Source: DASZIT01 sp963770635
GTDB lineage: Bacteria; Actinomycetota; Acidimicrobiia; Acidimicrobiales; RAAP-2
NCBI GenBank assembly: GCA_963770635.1
Contig: CAVYQI010000006.1
Coordinates: 310,001-374,000, forward strand
Reading direction: 5' to 3'
DNA: 64,000 nt
Positions 1 through 8,862 of the stretch are shown here, in pieces; the first letter of the stretch is position 1, and each line of letters begins with the position of its first letter. Made by a program: the position numbers and the translations under genes. The notes under the pieces were generated by a model, which saw only the letters and a list, made by a program, of their open reading frames with translations, did not search any database and was not told where the DNA came from.

Positions 1-71
1 TGCCGTGAGCTCCCTCCCCCAGCCGCCGAACCAGGCCGGACGGCACCGGTGACCCCGACCACGTCCACGAC

Positions 72-1370
72 GTGCTGGTCATCGGCGGAGGGCCGTCCGG
101 CTCGTCGTGTGCCTACTGGCTGGCCGAGGCGGGGTGGGACGTGGCCCTGGTCGAGAAGAAGGTGTTCCCCCGGGAAAAGACGTGCGGGGACGGGTTGACC
201 CCCCGTGCCGTCCGCCAACTCGCGGATATGGGCCTGGAGGGCGCCCTGAGCGGCGCCCATCGCTACGGCGGCCTCCGGGCCCTCGCCTACGGCAAGGTGC
301 TCGAGCTGCAACTGGCCCGACACCCCAGCTTTCCCTCCTACGGCTACGTGATCACCCGCCATGACCTCGACGCCATCGTCAACGAGCGGGCGGCCAAGGC
401 CGGGGCCACCGTGTGGCAGGGCACCGAAGCCCTCGAGCCGATCCTCCAGGAGGACGGTCGCGGTCGGGTGACGGTCACCTCCCCGCCGGCGGCCGGCACC
501 GCGGCGTCACGGCTGCCGTCCTGTGTCGGGGCGGTCGTCAAGGACAAGGCGAGCGGCGCCACCCGGGAGGTGCAGGCCCGCTACGTGGTGGTGGCCGACG
601 GGGCCAACTCCCGCTTCGGCCGGGCACTCGGCACCTCCAGCAACCGGCACGCAGCCGATGGGGATGGCGCTACGCGGCTACTACACCTCCCCCGATGCAC
701 GACGATCCGTTCATCGAGTCCCACCTCGACATCCGGGACAGCGACGGGCGAGGTGGTCCCCGGGTACGGCTGGATCTTCCCGCTGGGCGACGGGCGGGTC
801 AACGTCGGAGTGGGCCTGCTGTCCACCGACAACCGGTGGAAAGGCGTCAACACCTCCACCCTCATGGACCACTTCGTGAACTGGGCGCCCAAGGCATGGG
901 GACTGTCGCCGGAGACCTGCCTGGGCCCGCCCACCGGTGGCAAGCTGCCCATGGGCCTGACCGTGGGTCCCCGGATCGGCGCCACCACCCTGGTGGTGGG
1001 CGACGCCGGGGGTTCGATCAACCCGTTCAACGGGGAGGGCATCTCCTACGGGTACGAGACCGGTCGCCTGGCGGCGGCGTCACTGGGCGAGGCGTTGAGC
1101 GGCGACGGCTCTGCCGCCCTCGAACGGTACGAGACGCGACTCGAGGATGCCTACGGCCTCTACTTCCGGGTGGCCCGGGCGTTTGTCCGGATGATCAGCC
1201 AACCGGAGCTCATGAAGCTGTGCGTCGGCACCGGGATGTACTCGGAGTCGTTGATGACCTGGATCTTGCGGATCATGGCCAACCTGGTCCGACCCGACGA
1301 GGTCGGCCCGGCCGAGGCCGCCTACCGGGCGATGGCGACCCTGGCCCGGTTGGTCCCCGAACCCGACTGA
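72..1370 (+). CDS. Geranylgeranyl reductase family FAD-dependent oxidoreductase
   Basis: A flavoprotein of the geranylgeranyl-reductase type, which saturates isoprenoid chains of lipids or quinones. The N-terminus shows the FAD dinucleotide motif (VIGGGPSGSSCAYWLAEAG), the family motif FPREKTCGDGLTPRAV near residue 40, and the second FAD motif VVGDAGGSINPFNGEGISY near residue 310. The GTG at 72 is the first start codon after the in-frame stop at 6-8. The preceding in-frame residues (HVHD) also look family-like, so the true N-terminus may be a few residues longer. Residues about 190-225 make no sense in this frame. The expected segment (MGMALRGYYTSP, then HDDPFIESHLDIRDSDG, then VPGYGWIFPLGDG) is spread over all three frames, which fits three single-base insertions that cancel out. 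Family assignment is firm; the substrate is unknown. Confidence 0.85.
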   Translation: MLVIGGGPSGSSCAYWLAEAGWDVALVEKKVFPREKTCGDGLTPRAVRQLADMGLEGALSGAHRYGGLRALAYGKVLELQLARHPSFPSYGYVITRHDLDAIVNERAAKAGATVWQGTEALEPILQEDGRGRVTVTSPPAAGTAASRLPSCVGAVVKDKASGATREVQARYVVVADGANSRFGRALGTSSNRHAADGDGATRLLHLPRCTTIRSSSPTSTSGTATGEVVPGYGWIFPLGDGRVNVGVGLLSTDNRWKGVNTSTLMDHFVNWAPKAWGLSPETCLGPPTGGKLPMGLTVGPRIGATTLVVGDAGGSINPFNGEGISYGYETGRLAAASLGEALSGDGSAALERYETRLEDAYGLYFRVARAFVRMISQPELMKLCVGTGMYSESLMTWILRIMANLVRPDEVGPAEAAYRAMATLARLVPEPD

Positions 1371-1407
1371 CGCCGACCGGCGCCGTTCGATCTCCGGCCG
1401 GCGCCGC

Positions 1408-3050
1408 CTACTTGCTCACGTTGGCCGAGATCCGGCCGAGCATGCCGTTGTAGGCAGCGTTGAAGGCGTCGGACGGCACCGCGGGACCGTGGGTGGACGG
1501 CTGCAGGGTCGCCTCGATCCGACCTCCGAACACGTAGGCGTCACCCACGACCCGGGTCCCCTGGGTGGGGACGGTGAACGTGGTCAGGAAGCCGTAGGCC
1601 ACCCCGCCCTTCGGGGCCGGGATCTGCACCTGCGCGACCGTGGCGGTGGTGCCGGGCACCAGGGCCTGGGCGGATGCGATCTGGAACTGGGTGAAACAGT
1701 TGATGAAGCCCGTCTTGGTGAACACGGTGGCGTCGGATTTGGCGTTGGCCGCCGAGTTCACAATGTTCACCGCCGACTGCATCTCGATGGTGTTGTCGGC
1801 CGTCTCTTGGAACACCGGAGACGTCGACGCTACCGTCTCATCGCTCGATGGTGTGTTTCCGAACACCTGCCCGACGGTGGCCACGGTCGCGCCCAGGCAG
1901 GTGGCGAAGGAAGTCACGGCCGGCTTCTGGGTCACCTTTCCCGTCGAACTGGTCGCCGAGATCGATGCGGCCGATCCCACCGCCTGTGTCCATCCCGTCG
2001 GGAGATCGGTCAACTGCAGATTGACGCTGGAAGCCAGAGCCTTGTCCACCGTCAGGGATGGCGAGCTCACCGAGGTGGTCGTGGTGGTGGTACTGGAGTT
2101 GCTGCTCTTGGTGACCTCATAGACCACCGCGGCGATAACGATGATGACCAGGATCACGATCAGGATGATCAGCGTGCGGCGGTTGGTGGCGGCGGTCTTG
2201 CCACCGGCGCCTTCGTCGCCGGTCGGGATTCCGGCGGCTCTGGCCGCGGCTCTGGCCTTCTTGCGCTCTTTGCGCTCCGCCTTCGAATCGCCTTCGGATC
2301 CTCCCTGATTGCCCAGTGAGTCCAGCGGATCCCCTCGCCGAAGGGTGCCGGTCACCGGGTCGATGTGGTCCTCGGCGCGCGTCGACGGAGGCACCATGAC
2401 GGCCGCGGCCGCCTCCGAGGGGGCGGAACGGGGCAGTGAGGGCGAGGTCGGGGTCGAGGCGGCGGGCGCCGCCGGAGCCGCCGGTGCCGCGGGTGCCGCC
2501 GGTGCCGCGGGTGCCGCCGGAGCCGCCGGTGCCACCGGTGCCGCGGGTGCCGCCGGTGCCGCCGGAGCCGGGCCGGCGGGGTCGGGGCCTTGGCAGTGGG
2601 CGTTGGGGGAGTCGGAGGCGTCGGGGTCGCCGGGGACCCGGTCGGGGTGGTGCTGGCTGCCGCCGCCTCGGCCACCGGTGGGCCGTCAGTCCCGCGGTAA
2701 CGCTCGAGCCAGGCGGGAAGGGCCTGGTCGAGATAGGCGGCCTGCCCGGGTGAGACGGTCTCGCTCGGAAGCAGGAATTGAATCGTCTGGCCGGCGGAGG
2801 TGAGCTCCAAGGGGGTGGCGGTGCGGCCACCACCGCGCTGCACCTCGCCGTGGCAGGAGGCGGCATCCAATCCCGACCAGGCGAAGTGGCGCTCGGTGGC
2901 CGGATCGTCGCCCTTGACCGTGATCCCCTTGGTGGTGAACAGAAGGCTCAGGCCCTCGGTGGTTTCGATGCCCCGGGCCGGGTCGCCCGCCAGCGCCACC
3001 CCGCCTAGCAACATTCCTTCGGGGGGCAGCTCCATTGCTCCGACAGCCAT
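1408..3050 (-). CDS. Membrane protein: N-terminal domain, Pro/Ala linker, one TM, extracytoplasmic DLPxGW domain (frameshifted)
   Basis: Two overlapping frames form one gene of about 547 codons. The N-terminal part (from ATG 3050, preceded by GGAGCGG) holds a roughly 120-residue soluble domain with an 'LELTSAGQTIQFLLP' strand pattern. A Pro/Ala linker follows, then a basic stretch, one transmembrane helix (ILIVILVIIVIAAVVY), a Ser/Thr spacer and an exported domain beginning 'LQLTDLPTGWTQA'. The frame changes near 2573 inside a GC-rich tract; adding one C to the C-run joins the two frames cleanly. The downstream neighbour on the same strand (3291-4799) has the same domain order, so the pair is a tandem duplication. 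The family resembles actinobacterial 'sensor domain' membrane proteins. I do not recognise a function. Confidence 0.7.
2466..2570. repeat. GCC-GGT/GGA-GCC triplet-rich repeat encoding Pro/Ala linker
   Basis: About 105 bases of near-perfect 9- and 18-base units (GCCGGTGCCGCGGGTGCC and variants). On the minus strand they encode repeated Ala-Ala-Pro in the linker of the membrane protein. The frameshift in that gene lies at the edge of this tract. Such tracts are prone to slippage and to sequencing indels. Confidence 0.8.
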
Positions 3051-3097
3051 CTACCGCTCCTTTATCCAGGGGGGACCGCTACCGACCCCCTTGTTGT

Positions 3098-3137
3098 TCC
3101 GACCTTGTCCGACCGTGTCCGACCGTGTCCGACCGCC
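3098..3137. repeat. Four tandem copies of a TCCGACCNTG decamer
   Basis: Units at 3098, 3108, 3118 and 3128 read TCCGACCTTG, TCCGACCGTG, TCCGACCGTG and TCCGACCGCC. They lie about 50 bases upstream of the ATG at 3050 of the minus-strand membrane protein, in a 240-base stretch that holds no other recognised feature. The ten-base period is close to one helical turn, so a protein-binding array is possible. A simple slippage repeat is equally possible. Confidence 0.6.
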
Positions 3138-3290
3138 ACTCTCGAGCGTCACCGGAGGGTGAACGTTCAGAGGAATACCGGCTCAAAGTACCCGTTCATA
3201 CTGGCCTAAGTCGACGGGTGCGTGTGGGCAGCCGCATTTACGACCGGGCGAACCCCCAGATGGTAGGCGTGAGGGTGGGTGTCCGAGGTC

Positions 3291-4799
3291 TCAGGCGGTG
3301 ATGCCCGTCCCCTGGGCCGCCACCCGCAGTTCGAACGTCGAGATCGCCGCCGAGAGAACGTCGGAGGGGAAGGTAGCGCCGATGGCCAGCGCCTGGAGCT
3401 GTGCCTCGGTGCGGATGGTGCCCACGACCAGCTGGTCGACCTCGGTCGGGATCTGGGTCGTCCCGTCGCTGATGGTGAACTGCATGGTGACGCCCACGAC
3501 CTGCTCGCCGCGGGGCGCCACCAGGTCGACCACTTTGGCGGTGGCCGGCCCGGCGGTGGCATTCGCCCCGGTGGCGTCGTTCAATCCGAGCTGCAGCGCA
3601 GCCGCCACCGCCGTGGCGTTGCACTGGGGGAACTTGGGGCTGGTGAAGAGGGAGAAGTCCCGCTGCTCGTCGGCGTGGGTCTTGACGATGTTGGCATCGG
3701 TCTGGAGCTCGAGGGTCGACGCCTGGCCGGATTGCCCACCGGATCCTCCACCCGGCGATGCCGAAGTGGGAGCGAGGAACGGCGGGGAGGACGCCTGCGC
3801 GGTCTGATCCTTCGCCTGTCCGCCCAAGGCGACATTGCCCTGATCGGCGGTGATCGACATGCAACGGTTGAACGTCTGGTTGATCTGATCCTGGACGGCC
3901 TGGTCGTGCTGACTGGTTCCGCCGCTGTCGTCGCCGGCCTGCCATCCGGCGGGAAGGTCGTTGGCCGTCAACATCAGCTGGTTGGCGAGCCCCTGGTCCG
4001 GCGAGATCGTTTGGTGCGAGGTGGATGGTGTGTTGTGGTTGGTCACGGCGAGAAGAATCGCCGCCAGCCCGCCTCCGGCCACGATGAGCCCGAGGGAGAC
4101 CATCAAAATGGCGGGGCGGCGGCGGCGCTTCCGGGCGGGGGGCGGGGATGGCGCTGGGGCCGCGGCCAGGCCGAAGGGCGGCGACCCGAAGGTTGGCGGC
4201 TGGGTCGCGCCGTAGAACGGCGGGGGCGGGGGCGGGGGCCCGAACGGGTTCGGTGTCCACCCGGGGGGACCCGGCGGTACGAATGGCGGCGGTAATGGAG
4301 GCGGTGGTGATGGAGGGGGCGCCGGCGGTGGTGCGAAGGGGGACTCGGGGACCGGATCGAAATCCTGCGATGGAAGGGGCAGTGGGGCGGCATTTGGCGG
4401 CTCGCCCGGAGCGGTCGCCCGCCACATCGGTAACTGGGACCTCAGCTGGATCAGCCGGGGCTCGTCCACCCGGTCGCCGTAGAGGTAGAAGCGCACCGTT
4501 CGATTCGCGGAGGTGATGTCGAGGGGTGTGGTGATCCGACCACTGGTATCGACGCCCGTCGGTCCGCACCAGACGGTGCTGATGGCCGACCACGGAACAC
4601 TCCGTTTGTCCGGGGGTTGACGGCTGACGACATCCACGCCTTGCCCGTCGATCAGCAAGGTCAACTCTTGCGCGGTGGGCTGTCCCTGTTCGATGGAGCC
4701 GACCAGCACCACGCCGTCGAAACGGAGCCGGACCGGATCCTGGTTCACTGCGTCGTGCCCCGTTGGTTTTTCGTCGTCGTTCTCGTTGGGTCCCGACAT
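3291..4799 (-). CDS. Membrane protein paralog: N-terminal domain, Pro-rich linker, TM, DLPxGW domain
   Basis: A 502-residue protein with the same order of parts as 1408-3050. A soluble N-terminal domain (about residues 20-130, ending in an 'LDITSANRTVRFYLYGD' strand pattern) is followed by a very Pro-rich linker of about 120 residues, a basic RKRRRRP stop-transfer, one TM segment (ILMVSLGLIVAGGGLAAILLAV) and an exported domain starting 'LMLTANDLPAGWQAGD'. I chose ATG 4799 (MSGPNENDDE). The longer open frame up to 5195 runs antisense through the divergent HNH gene and has no family-like residues. A GAGG lies about 10 bases upstream. Function is unknown; a cell-surface sensing or lipid-binding role is a guess. 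Confidence 0.75.
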   Translation of the reverse strand: MSGPNENDDEKPTGHDAVNQDPVRLRFDGVVLVGSIEQGQPTAQELTLLIDGQGVDVVSRQPPDKRSVPWSAISTVWCGPTGVDTSGRITTPLDITSANRTVRFYLYGDRVDEPRLIQLRSQLPMWRATAPGEPPNAAPLPLPSQDFDPVPESPFAPPPAPPPSPPPPLPPPFVPPGPPGWTPNPFGPPPPPPPFYGATQPPTFGSPPFGLAAAPAPSPPPARKRRRRPAILMVSLGLIVAGGGLAAILLAVTNHNTPSTSHQTISPDQGLANQLMLTANDLPAGWQAGDDSGGTSQHDQAVQDQINQTFNRCMSITADQGNVALGGQAKDQTAQASSPPFLAPTSASPGGGSGGQSGQASTLELQTDANIVKTHADEQRDFSLFTSPKFPQCNATAVAAALQLGLNDATGANATAGPATAKVVDLVAPRGEQVVGVTMQFTISDGTTQIPTEVDQLVVGTIRTEAQLQALAIGATFPSDVLSAAISTFELRVAAQGTGITA

Positions 4800-4953
4800 T
4801 CGGCGTCGTCCTCGATCTTCTGAGATGACCGGTCCGTTCCCCCCGGGCCGGCCGCTTCCCCTTCTACCAACCCTATCGGCGGTGCCGAAGGGGCCGCCCT
4901 GGGGCGGCTTGATGCTCATTTCCGTTGTAACACCCCCCTGAGATGATCTTGGT

Positions 4954-6300
4954 ATGAGTTCGGCCGCGTTGCATGCGACCGATGCCAGTGCCGACGTCGC
5001 ATCCGGCAACCGGGGCTTCGAGGGGCTGTCCCCGCTGTTCGAGTCAGCCCGGGTCTCGGTGCGGACGGCGTGCGCCGCCCTCGAGCCCGACTCCCTTTCC
5101 GGCCCCGAAGCAGTGTCCGTGCTCACCTCCGTGGTCGAGATGCTCCGGGTGGCGACCTCGGCCAAGTTGGCGTTGGCCGCCCGGATCGACGCCACCGGGG
5201 TGGCCCGAGAGTCGGGCTACCGCAACGCCGCCGCCCAACTGGCTGACATCGAAGGGGTGGGCCTCGGGGCGGCGTCGGCCACCCTGCTCACCGCCGAGCG
5301 GCTCCGGGAGTGCCCCGCCGTCGGCGAGGGACTGGCCAACGGGGAGCTCTCCGAGCAGCAGGCCAAGACAATCGCCGCCGCCGCGGTGTTGGCCCCGGAC
5401 CGAGAGGACCAGCTCATCGAGTCGGCCCATCGGAAGTCCATCACCGAGCTGGGCAACGACTGTCGGAGGGTACGGGCCGCCTCGGCCAAAGCCGACCCGA
5501 TGGCGGCCTATCAGGCCATCCACGCCGGTCGGTCGGTCCGTCACTGGTGCGACGAACAAGGGGCGCTCTGCCTCCAGGGCCGCTTCACCCCCGATGTCGG
5601 GGCGAGGCTGGTCGCCTCCTTGGACCAGGTGGCCAACGAGTTCTTCGAAGCGGCCCGGGCCTCGGGGTCCAAAGAGCCGCTCCAGGCCTACCGGGCCGAC
5701 GCCTTGGTGGCGCTGGTGGCCGGGGAGCGGGACCCGTCCCATTCCGGCGCCACCATCAATGTCCGGGTGGACCATGACGCCCTCCTCCGTGGCTATCCGG
5801 TCGGCACCGAGGTTTCCGAGATCGAGGAGTCCGGCCCCATCCCCATCCCGAAGGTCATCGACCTGATGTCTGACGCCGGGATCAACGTGATCTTCTCCCA
5901 CGGGGACGACATCTCGAGGATCTTCCACTTCACCCGCACCATCAACGCCTCGTTGCTCACTGCCCTCCAGGCTCGCGACCGGACCTGCGTGGTGCCCCGC
6001 TGCGGGGCCAGCCGGTACCTCGAGATCGACCATGTGGTCCCCTTCACCGACGGGGGACCCACCACGATCTCCAACCTGGCCCGGCTGTGCAGCTTCCACC
6101 ACGGCCAGAAGACCAACGAGGGCTACAGCCTGTGGCTGGACAAAGACAAGCAGTGGCATTTTGATCCTCCGCCGCCCTTCGGCCAGGAGCCGGGGATAGG
6201 CGCCGACCTCCGGCACTCGCCCGATGTCGGCCAACCCGGAACCACGAAGGACGAGCCCGAGACATCGGATCCGCCCGAATCACCGCCCCCGCTCTTCTAG
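4954..6300 (+). CDS. DUF222 / HNH endonuclease domain protein
   Basis: A 448-residue protein of the 13E12-repeat type common in actinobacteria. The N-terminal two thirds are the helical DUF222 domain. The C-terminus carries an HNH nuclease motif: CVVPRCG, then LEIDHVVPFTDGGPT, then NLARLCSFHHGQKT. The pairs CxxxxC and HxxK plus the central IDH fit a metal-binding beta-beta-alpha nuclease. Such genes occur in many copies per genome and their biological role is unsettled. The gene is divergent from the membrane protein at 3291-4799, with 154 bases between the starts. No frameshift is visible. Confidence 0.88.
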   Translation: MSSAALHATDASADVASGNRGFEGLSPLFESARVSVRTACAALEPDSLSGPEAVSVLTSVVEMLRVATSAKLALAARIDATGVARESGYRNAAAQLADIEGVGLGAASATLLTAERLRECPAVGEGLANGELSEQQAKTIAAAAVLAPDREDQLIESAHRKSITELGNDCRRVRAASAKADPMAAYQAIHAGRSVRHWCDEQGALCLQGRFTPDVGARLVASLDQVANEFFEAARASGSKEPLQAYRADALVALVAGERDPSHSGATINVRVDHDALLRGYPVGTEVSEIEESGPIPIPKVIDLMSDAGINVIFSHGDDISRIFHFTRTINASLLTALQARDRTCVVPRCGASRYLEIDHVVPFTDGGPTTISNLARLCSFHHGQKTNEGYSLWLDKDKQWHFDPPPPFGQEPGIGADLRHSPDVGQPGTTKDEPETSDPPESPPPLF

Positions 6301-6473
6301 GCTGGAGCAGCTCACTCCCCGGTTTCTCTACCGCCTCCGGGTGGTGCATTGGCGCGAGCGGTGGCGCGCTGCGGCCTGCTGTTGTGTAGAGCGGCGGGTG
6401 GTGAGGTGTGGTGACGGGAGCGACGGGTTCGGAGCGAGAGTCGAGGGCCGAGAACCGGGCGCGGAGCCGCTGG

Positions 6474-7790
6474 TCAATTGGCCACTACGTCGGCCATCGC
6501 GTCTCCGGCCACCTCCACCGTCCGTTCGAGGTCCTCTTGGCTGTGGGCCATGGAAGTGAAGGCGATCTCGTACGGACCCGGGGCAAGGGCGACACCTCGG
6601 TCGAGCATCGCCCGGAAGAACCGTGCGTAGAGCCCGGTGGTGGCCGAACGAACCGCACCGTCATAATCCCGGATCGGACCCGAATCCCCGGGGACAAAGA
6701 ACAGACCCATCAACGGGCCGACCACCGGTACCCGCGCCTCCATGCCGACGTCGCCCGGCTGGTGGCCGCCTCGATGCAACGCCTCGTTCAGCATCTTCTC
6801 CAACCCGGCGCCGAACGAGGCCACCCGATCCGAGAGCGCCGAGTAGGAGTCGGCGTCCACCTCGCCCAGCACCGCCAACCCGGCCGCGGTGGCCAACGGG
6901 TTCCCCGACAGGGTCCCGGCCTGATACACCGGCCCATCGGGCGCCAGGACCTCCAATATGTCCCGCCGACCACCGAAGGCCGCGACCGGCAGTCCCCCAC
7001 CGATCACCTTCCCGAAGCACCACAGGTCCGGTCGCACCCCCGACCAGGCCGATGCCCCGCCCTCGCCGAGGCGGAACCCGGTGATGACCTCGTCGAAGAT
7101 CAGCAACGCCCCGGAGGCGTCACAGGCTCGGCGCAGTCCGTCCAGGAATCCTTCCACCGGCGGGATCAGCCCCATGTTGGCGGCGACCGGTTCGACGATC
7201 ACGCAGGCCACCCGGTCGTCGAGCTCGGGGACCACGTTGTAGGGAACCACGATCGTCTCCGCCACCGCGGCCGGAGGCACCCCGGCGGAATCGGGCAGTC
7301 CGAGGGTGGCTACCCCGCTGCCGCCTCCGGCCAGCAACCCGTCGGAGTGACCGTGATAGCAGCCGGCGAACTTCACGATCCGGGACCGGCCGGTCATGCC
7401 CCGGGCCACCCGGATGGCGCTCATGGCCGCCTCGGTCCCGGACGACACCAGCCGAACCTGGTCGCAACCATCGACCCGAGCGCAGATGGCTTCGGCCAGC
7501 CGCACCTCGCCCTCGGTCGGGGCTCCGTAGGTGGTACCGCGGCCGGCGGCGGCCCGCACCGCCTCCACCACCACCGGGTGAGCGTGGCCCAGCAGCGAGG
7601 CACCGTAGGACTGGACGAAGTCGAGGAGCTGGTTCCCGTCGGCATCCCACACATAGGCGCCCTCGCCCCGCGCCACGAAGTAGGGATGCCCGCCGACCGA
7701 ACGGAACGATCTCACCGGTGAGTTCACCCCGCCGGGAATCACCTGTTGGGCGCGCTCGAACAGCTCGGCCGACCGGGTGTGCTCAGCCAC
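6474..7790 (-). CDS. hemL: Glutamate-1-semialdehyde 2,1-aminomutase
   Basis: A PLP enzyme that converts glutamate-1-semialdehyde to 5-aminolevulinate, the second step of the C5 tetrapyrrole route. At 438 residues it is normal length. Visible motifs are RSVGGHPYFV at the N-terminus, SSGTEAAMSAIRVAR for PLP phosphate binding, the LLIFDEVITGFR aspartate site, and the PLP lysine in CFGKVIGGGLP near residue 270. It starts with GTG 7790, which overlaps the last 8 bases of hemB, so translation is probably coupled. It is the last gene of the haem run on this strand. Confidence 0.95.
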   Translation of the reverse strand: MAEHTRSAELFERAQQVIPGGVNSPVRSFRSVGGHPYFVARGEGAYVWDADGNQLLDFVQSYGASLLGHAHPVVVEAVRAAAGRGTTYGAPTEGEVRLAEAICARVDGCDQVRLVSSGTEAAMSAIRVARGMTGRSRIVKFAGCYHGHSDGLLAGGGSGVATLGLPDSAGVPPAAVAETIVVPYNVVPELDDRVACVIVEPVAANMGLIPPVEGFLDGLRRACDASGALLIFDEVITGFRLGEGGASAWSGVRPDLWCFGKVIGGGLPVAAFGGRRDILEVLAPDGPVYQAGTLSGNPLATAAGLAVLGEVDADSYSALSDRVASFGAGLEKMLNEALHRGGHQPGDVGMEARVPVVGPLMGLFFVPGDSGPIRDYDGAVRSATTGLYARFFRAMLDRGVALAPGPYEIAFTSMAHSQEDLERTVEVAGDAMADVVAN

Positions 7791-8799
7791 CGAGGGCCTC
7801 GGCCAGCTGGCCGGCGAAGTAGGTGAGGATCACGTCGGCCCCGGCCCGCTTCACCGCGCTGATCTGTTCGAATGCCACCGCCGGCCCATCGATCCACCCC
7901 CGCTCGGCGGCGGCGCACACCATGGCGTACTCCCCGCTCACGTGGTAAGCGGCCACCGGCACCGACACCGCGGTCCGGACGTCGGCGATGACATCCAGGT
8001 AGGTCAGCGCCGGCTTGACCATCACCAGGTCGGCGCCTTCGGCGATGTCGAGGGCCACCTCGGCGAGTGCCTCCCGTCGGTTGCGGGCGTCTTGCTGGTA
8101 ACCGTGGCGGTCGCCGCCGTCGGCGATGGTCACCTCCACCGCGTCACGGAACGGGCCGTAGAGGGCTGAGGCGTACTTGGCGGCGTAGGCCATGATCACC
8201 GCGTCGGGATGGCCGGCTCGGTCGAGGGCGGAGCGGATGGCGCCGACCTGCCCGTCCATCATGCCGCTGGGGGCGACCACATCGGCGCCGGCGATGGCCT
8301 GGGACACGGCCACCTGGGCATAGAGGGGAAGGGTGGCGTCGTTGTCGACGTCGCCGGTGCGGGGGTCGATGACGCCGCAGTGGCCGTGGTCGGTGAACTC
8401 GTCCAGACACAGGTCGGCCATCACCACCATGGCCTCGCCCACCTGGTCCCGGACCACCGACAATCCCCGCTGGACGATGCCGTCGGCGGCGAACGCCTGG
8501 CTTCCCACCGCATCCTTCTGCTCCACCCGGGGAAGGCCGAACAGAATCACCCCGGGCACCCCGAGATCGGCCAGCCGGGCGACCTCCTTGGACAGCGATT
8601 CGAGGGTATGCTGCACCACCCCGGGCAACGACGGGATCGGCCGTGGATCCTCGATCCCGTCCGCCACGAACAACGGGGCCACCAGGTCGTCGACGGACAG
8701 CCGGGTCTCGGCGACCAGGCGCCGGAGCGCCGGCGTGCGACGGAGACGCCGCATGCGGGTCACCGGGAACGACGGGCGGGTCGGAGCGTCGGGCACCAC
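7783..8799 (-). CDS. hemB: Porphobilinogen synthase (5-aminolevulinate dehydratase)
   Basis: Condenses two 5-aminolevulinate molecules into porphobilinogen. It has 338 residues. The two Schiff-base lysines lie in AAKYASALYGPF and VMVKPALTYLDVI. The metal loop reads DLCLDEFTDHGHCG: it keeps two of the three cysteines of the zinc type and has Asp in the middle position, a form I believe is usual in actinobacteria. The GTG start at 8799 follows hemD by 63 bases; the end overlaps hemL by 8 bases. Confidence 0.95.
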   Translation of the reverse strand: MVPDAPTRPSFPVTRMRRLRRTPALRRLVAETRLSVDDLVAPLFVADGIEDPRPIPSLPGVVQHTLESLSKEVARLADLGVPGVILFGLPRVEQKDAVGSQAFAADGIVQRGLSVVRDQVGEAMVVMADLCLDEFTDHGHCGVIDPRTGDVDNDATLPLYAQVAVSQAIAGADVVAPSGMMDGQVGAIRSALDRAGHPDAVIMAYAAKYASALYGPFRDAVEVTIADGGDRHGYQQDARNRREALAEVALDIAEGADLVMVKPALTYLDVIADVRTAVSVPVAAYHVSGEYAMVCAAAERGWIDGPAVAFEQISAVKRAGADVILTYFAGQLAEALGG

Positions 8800-8862
8800 G
8801 ATCTCAAGCCTACGGCAGCCCGACGCCGTCCACGCCGGCCGGGCGTGAGGCGTGGGCCGGAT

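Noticed and set aside
2466..2570. CRISPR-like array
   Set aside because: Units are short, have no unique spacers and encode an Ala/Pro linker.
5044..6234. 396-residue minus-strand frame over the HNH gene
   Set aside because: Antisense to a protein with clear HNH motifs; no recognisable residues of its own.
7783..8799. Unusual HemB metal site (Cys, Asp, Cys)
   Set aside because: I believe this form is common among actinobacterial HemB proteins, so I do not treat it as novel.
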